The notes under the pieces: generated by a model
Told to the model about the DNA's origin: nothing
The model's database searches: none
What the model saw: only the letters and a program-made list of their open reading frames with translations
NCBI RefSeq assembly: GCF_001419765.1
Contig: NZ_LIRK01000137.1
Span: 1-37,536, forward strand
DNA from: Streptomyces torulosus
GTDB taxonomy: Bacteria > Actinomycetota > Actinomycetes > Streptomycetales > Streptomycetaceae
Direction: 5' to 3'
DNA length: 37,536 bases
Part shown: positions 33,947 to 37,536 of the stretch, piece by piece
How positions within the stretch are numbered: position 1 is the first letter of the stretch
How the letters are laid out: each line of letters begins with the position of its first letter
Position numbers and translations under genes: made by a program

Positions 33947-36253
33947 TCAGGCGGTCGGTCCCTGCTTCACGGGGGCCGGCCGCTCCTCCGTGTCCCCCTC
34001 CGCGTTGATGTGCGGCAGCACGCGGTCCAGCCACCGCGGGGTCCACCAGGCGTGACTGCCGAGCAGGGTCATCACCGCGGGGACCATGAGCAGGCGGACG
34101 ACCGTCGCGTCGATCAGGACGCTCACGGCGAGGCCGAGGCCGAGCATCTTCACCACGATGTTGTCGCTCACGATGAACGCGGCGAACACGCTGACCATGA
34201 TGAGCGCGGCGCAGGTGATGACGCGCGCGGTGATCTCCAGGGCGTGGGCGACGGAGGCGCGGGCGTCCCCGGTCCGCTGCCAGGCCTCGTGGACACGGGA
34301 GAGGAGGAAGATCTCGTAGTCCATGCTGAGGCCGAAGATGATGGCGAACATCATCATCGGGACGTAGCTCTCGATGGGCACCTTGCCGTTGACGCCGAGG
34401 GCCGGGCCGCCCCAGCCCCACTGGAAGACGGCGACGACCACCCCGTACGAGGCCCCGATGGACAGGACGTTGAGGACCGCCGCCTTCAGCGCGACGAGCG
34501 GACCGCGGAAGACGGCGAGGATGATCAGGAAGGCGAGGGCGACGACCACGGCGATGATGACGGCCAGCCGACTCGCCACGATGTCGCGGAAGTCGACCTG
34601 GGACGCGGTGGTGCCGGTGACATAGCCCTCGGCCTTGGTGCCGGACACCGCGCCGGGCAGGGTGTCGTCGACGAGGCGGTTCACCAGGTCCGTGGTGTCG
34701 GCGTTCTGCGGGGACTGTGTGGAGTAGACCGTGCCGACCAGGACGTCCCCGTCCTGGGTGGGGGTCAGCGGGGTGACCGCGTACGCGCCCTTCACGTCGT
34801 CGAGGTCCTTCTGCACGGTGCTCTGCAGGGACTGCCGGTCGGAGGACGGGACGGACGTCTGGTCGACGACGATCGTGAGGGGCCCGTTGGAGCCGGGCCC
34901 GAAGGCGTCGGTCATCAGGTCGTAGGCGCGCCGGTCGGTGAACGAGGTGGGGTCGGCACCGTCACCGATGTGGCCGAGCTGCATGGAGAAGACGGGGATC
35001 GCGAGGATCGCCACGGTCACCACACCGGCCGACAGGAACAACCAGGGGTGGTGCTCCACGCGCTGGGCGTAGCGGTGCCAGGTCCCGGTGATCTCCTCGC
35101 CCTCCTGGACGCCGGTCTCCGCGACGGGACGGCGCACGTGGTAGCGGTCGATGCGTCGGCCGATGAGGCCGAGCAGGGCCGGGAGCAGGGTGAGGGCGCC
35201 CGCGATCGCGGAGACGACGGTCGTCGCGGCGGCGAGCCCCAGCTTGCCGATGAAGCTCACCCCGGAGGCGTACAGCCCGGCGAGGGCGACGATCACCGTG
35301 CAGCCGGAGACGAGGACGGCGTGCCCGCTGGTGGAGGCGGCCCGTCCGGCGGCCCGCACCGGGTCGGCGCCGTCCATGAGGGCCTGCCGGTGACGGGTGA
35401 TCAGGAACAGGGCGTAGTCGATGCCGACGCCGATACCGATCATGGTGGCCAGGGTCGGGGAGACGGTGGCGAAGGTGAACGCGGCGGCCAGCAGACCGAG
35501 GCAGGCCAGACCGCCGATCACGCTGAGCAGCGCGGTCACCAGGGGCAGACCGGCCGCGATGACACTGCCGAAACCGATCAGCAGGACGACGATCGCCACG
35601 CCGAAGCCGATGAGTTCGCTGACCCGGTCGTCGGGGGCGGGCCGGGCCAGTTCGCCGAGCGGACCGCCGTACTCGACCTCGGCGCCCGCCGACCGCAGCG
35701 GCTGCACCGCGTCGTCGACACCGTGGAGGTAGCTGTCCTGGAGGGTCGACGGCTGTACGTCGAAGCGGATGGTGATGTACGCGGTCTTCTGGTCGGAGGA
35801 CAGCGGGCCGACATTCGGCTGCTTCGACTGGTCGGACTGGCTCGACTCGTCGGACTGGTCCGACGACTGTGAGGAGGCCGTGGTCAGCGGGTTCTGCACC
35901 GACAGCACGTGCGACAGCTTCTGCAGGTCGTCGACCGTGTCGGACATCTGGGAGCCGAGCTGGGTCAGCGGCTTGTCCTTGTCGTGGACGACGATCTGGC
36001 TGCTGTAGCCGCCGGCCTGGGGATCGTGCGCCTTCAGGACGTCCAGACCCTTCTGGGACTGCGAACCGGGCAGGGAGAAGTTGTCCGAGTAGTCGCCGCC
36101 GAACGAGCGGTTGAGGACCTGGAGGGCCGCCAGCACCACCAGCCAGGCGACGATCACGATCACGAAGTGCCGGGCGCACCACTCGCCGAGTCCGCGCAGC
36201 CCGCCGGTGCCGCTCCTGTCGCCGCCCTTGCCGTGGGAACGCCGTGCGCTCAT
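33947..36253 (-). CDS. MMPL/RND-family membrane transporter
   Basis: The 768-residue protein starts at ATG 36253 (AGGGAGAGAG upstream). It has the two-fold MMPL layout: TM1 at ~29-48, a large outer loop (50-210), a TM bundle (~213-365) with the proton-relay pair D279-Y280 in [11 protein letters not shown], a second outer loop (~425-560), and a second bundle (~562-740) with D645-Y646 in [10 protein letters not shown]. The first loop includes a Ser/Asp/Gln-only stretch (124-147). Such proteins export lipids, siderophores or drugs using the proton gradient. No lipid-synthesis neighbour gives the substrate. The gene converges on the protease and is divergent from a small cupin gene. Confidence 0.92.
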   Translation of the reverse strand: MSARRSHGKGGDRSGTGGLRGLGEWCARHFVIVIVAWLVVLAALQVLNRSFGGDYSDNFSLPGSQSQKGLDVLKAHDPQAGGYSSQIVVHDKDKPLTQLGSQMSDTVDDLQKLSHVLSVQNPLTTASSQSSDQSDESSQSDQSKQPNVGPLSSDQKTAYITIRFDVQPSTLQDSYLHGVDDAVQPLRSAGAEVEYGGPLGELARPAPDDRVSELIGFGVAIVVLLIGFGSVIAAGLPLVTALLSVIGGLACLGLLAAAFTFATVSPTLATMIGIGVGIDYALFLITRHRQALMDGADPVRAAGRAASTSGHAVLVSGCTVIVALAGLYASGVSFIGKLGLAAATTVVSAIAGALTLLPALLGLIGRRIDRYHVRRPVAETGVQEGEEITGTWHRYAQRVEHHPWLFLSAGVVTVAILAIPVFSMQLGHIGDGADPTSFTDRRAYDLMTDAFGPGSNGPLTIVVDQTSVPSSDRQSLQSTVQKDLDDVKGAYAVTPLTPTQDGDVLVGTVYSTQSPQNADTTDLVNRLVDDTLPGAVSGTKAEGYVTGTTASQVDFRDIVASRLAVIIAVVVALAFLIILAVFRGPLVALKAAVLNVLSIGASYGVVVAVFQWGWGGPALGVNGKVPIESYVPMMMFAIIFGLSMDYEIFLLSRVHEAWQRTGDARASVAHALEITARVITCAALIMVSVFAAFIVSDNIVVKMLGLGLAVSVLIDATVVRLLMVPAVMTLLGSHAWWTPRWLDRVLPHINAEGDTEERPAPVKQGPTA

Positions 36254-36396
36254 CTCTCTCCCTGGGGACGATCTCCGACCCTCATTAGACGGTCCTCACG
36301 GCACCCCGGCATCTCCTGCGCCGCCGGTCCCCCGGATGGCGGCCCCGGCTTGACGGGCGGACGATGGGGAGGTGGGACGGAACGGAAGGAGCCGCC

Positions 36397-36762
36397 ATGC
36401 TGGAGATCAAGACGGTCGAGAAGCCGGACGAACGCCGGGACTTCCCGCGGGGGCACCTCGAAGCCGTCCACCTCACGGGGCTCGACTTCGCCGTGGGTGT
36501 CTTCGAACCGGGATGGCGCTGGTCGGAGTCGGTCGCACCGATCGCGGGCACAAACAGCTGCGAGGTCCACCACAACGGCTACATCGCGCAGGGGCGCATG
36601 CACATCCGTATGGACGACGGCGGTGAGGGCGAGCTGGGACCGGGCGATGTCTTCGTCTGTCCGCCGGGCCACGACGCGTGGGTCGTGGGCGACGAGCAGT
36701 GCGTCGTCTACGACTTCGCCGGGCAGATGGCCAAGGACTACGCCAAGGCCGCCGGTGACTGA
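36397..36762 (+). CDS. Small cupin-domain protein
   Basis: The 121-residue protein starts at ATG 36397 with GGAAGGAG 6 nt upstream; an in-frame ATG 11 codons earlier has no better site. The single double-stranded beta-helix shows a variant of cupin motif 1 (CEVHHNGYIAQGRMHIRMDD) and motif 2 (ELGPGDVFVCPPGHDAWVVGDE). Metal ligands are uncertain: H-H in motif 1 and H in motif 2 are present. No enzyme activity can be assigned. It lies 143 nt from the divergent MMPL gene and ends at a bidirectional terminator. Confidence 0.82.
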   Translation: MLEIKTVEKPDERRDFPRGHLEAVHLTGLDFAVGVFEPGWRWSESVAPIAGTNSCEVHHNGYIAQGRMHIRMDDGGEGELGPGDVFVCPPGHDAWVVGDEQCVVYDFAGQMAKDYAKAAGD

Positions 36763-36785
36763 TCCGGGTGAGGGTGAGAGGGAAA

Positions 36786-36815
36786 GGAGGCGGGGGCGTT
36801 CGCGCCCCCGCCTCC
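36786..36815. terminator. TTCG-loop terminator between cupin and membrane-protein genes
   Basis: A perfect 13-bp stem (GGAGGCGGGGGCG, 36786-36798, with 36803-36815) is closed by a TTCG tetraloop, an unusually stable arrangement, between converging genes. Confidence 0.85.
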
Positions 36816-36860
36816 GCCATGCTGTGTTCCGCCGTTCCCGCGCGAATGGTCGGACACGGC

Positions 36861-37536
36861 CTAGACGCCGTCGATCTCCTTGAGGTTCTCCAGCGTCGCG
36901 GTGGTGTCGGTCTTGAGCCAGTCGGTGACCTCGGCCACCTCCGGAAGGCTGGCCGCGTCGTCGTCGTAGGACGACGCGTACGCGCTCCAGCTCATCTCGT
37001 ACGTCACCCAGCCGTCGCGCACCGCGAGCGTGGCCGAGCGGCTGCCGCTGCTGTCGCCGCCGGAGGTGGTGTCCTCCGTGACCAGGTACGCCTCGTCGCC
37101 GAAGCCGCTGATCCGCTCGACCTCGTAGTCGTCGTAGCGCTGGTCGTACTCGGCCCAGCGGGCGGTGAACTCGGGGCCGGGGTCGGTCTTCTTGTGCAGC
37201 TCCAGTTCCACGGAGAAGTACGCGTCGGAGAGGGTGGAGGTCGAGGACTTCTTCAGGGAGAGGCTGCAGTAGCTCTGGTCGAGGGCCTCGTGTTCCAGGG
37301 ACTGGTTCACGGGGCTCGAGTCCTCCTCCGGGTACTCGTCGTCGAACGAGGAGTGCTCGACCTCCCGGCAGAGCTCGGACTTGGCCTCGTATCCGCGCAG
37401 GTCGGCCTCGTCGTCGCGGCCCAGGAGGAAGACGCCTCCGGCCCACGCCGCGGAGGCCAGCACCGCGCCCACCACGGCCCAGAGCACGGCGCGTCCGGCG
37501 CCTCCCGAGCCGGGGGCGGCGGGGGCCGGGGGGTAG
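36861..37536 (-). CDS. Membrane-anchored protein of unknown function (5' end beyond window)
   Basis: The reading frame stays open from the stop at 36861 to the window edge, so the gene is partial at its N-terminus. The visible start is a Pro/Ala/Gly-rich cytoplasmic tail (YPPAPAAPGSGGAGRA). One membrane helix follows (VLWAVVGAVLASAAWAGGVFLL), then an acidic outer domain with two cysteines (ELCREVEHSS; QSYCSLSL), which may form a disulphide. A GTG at 37487 could be mistaken for the start but would fall at the edge of the helix. The outer domain resembles the many actinobacterial secreted sensor-like or DUF proteins; no family is recognised. Confidence 0.75.
   Translation of the reverse strand, partial: YPPAPAAPGSGGAGRAVLWAVVGAVLASAAWAGGVFLLGRDDEADLRGYEAKSELCREVEHSSFDDEYPEEDSSPVNQSLEHEALDQSYCSLSLKKSSTSTLSDAYFSVELELHKKTDPGPEFTARWAEYDQRYDDYEVERISGFGDEAYLVTEDTTSGGDSSGSRSATLAVRDGWVTYEMSWSAYASSYDDDAASLPEVAEVTDWLKTDTTATLENLKEIDGV

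Overview
The window is high-GC DNA with strong third-position G+C bias, many GTG starts (one TTG), Tat signals and actinobacterial family versions. It looks like a Streptomyces chromosome arm specialised in plant cell wall use. I see no tRNA, rRNA, CRISPR array, insertion sequence or phage gene. Layout: (1) 1-3347 holds a minus-strand pair (AstE/AspA-like deacylase, cut by the window start, and a sarcosine oxidase-like flavoenzyme) facing two tandem, nearly identical IclR regulators, each preceded by a copy of the same ~37 bp promoter/operator block. (2) 3391-10888 is a GABA-type operon on the minus strand (gabT, a 974-residue FAD/Fe-S dehydrogenase of the YdiJ type, gabD), joined by ATGA overlaps and divergent from a PucR-family regulator. 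(3) 11058-16504 is a secreted hemicellulase/cellulase block: GH12 endoglucanase CelB with a textbook CebR palindrome, a CE1-type feruloyl/acetylxylan esterase, a Tat-exported GH43 enzyme and a GH10 xylanase. (4) 16874-31296 is the centrepiece. A secreted GH29 alpha-L-fucosidase with beta-gamma-crystallin-like and ricin-B domains is divergent from a sugar ABC importer. This is followed by a tightly overlapping operon: L-fuconate dehydratase, lactonase, FucU mutarotase, zinc alcohol dehydrogenase, KduD-type SDR, KDPG aldolase, KDG-type PfkB kinase, L-fucose/L-galactose-type aldo-keto reductase, and a GntR/FadR regulator. (5) 31636-37536 holds an M4 metalloprotease with Ig-like and P domains, an MMPL/RND transporter, a small cupin and a membrane-anchored unknown cut by the window end. 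The most interesting reading concerns region 4. The upper enzymes are those of non-phosphorylative L-fucose oxidation, but the window has no FAH-type hydrolase. The lower enzymes (Zn-ADH, KduD, KDG kinase, KDPG aldolase) make chemical sense for L-galactose, the 6-hydroxy analogue of L-fucose. L-galactonate would be dehydrated to 2-keto-3-deoxy-L-galactonate, inverted at C5 by oxidation and re-reduction to KDG, phosphorylated and cleaved. A dual L-fucose/L-galactose locus is therefore proposed as inference.
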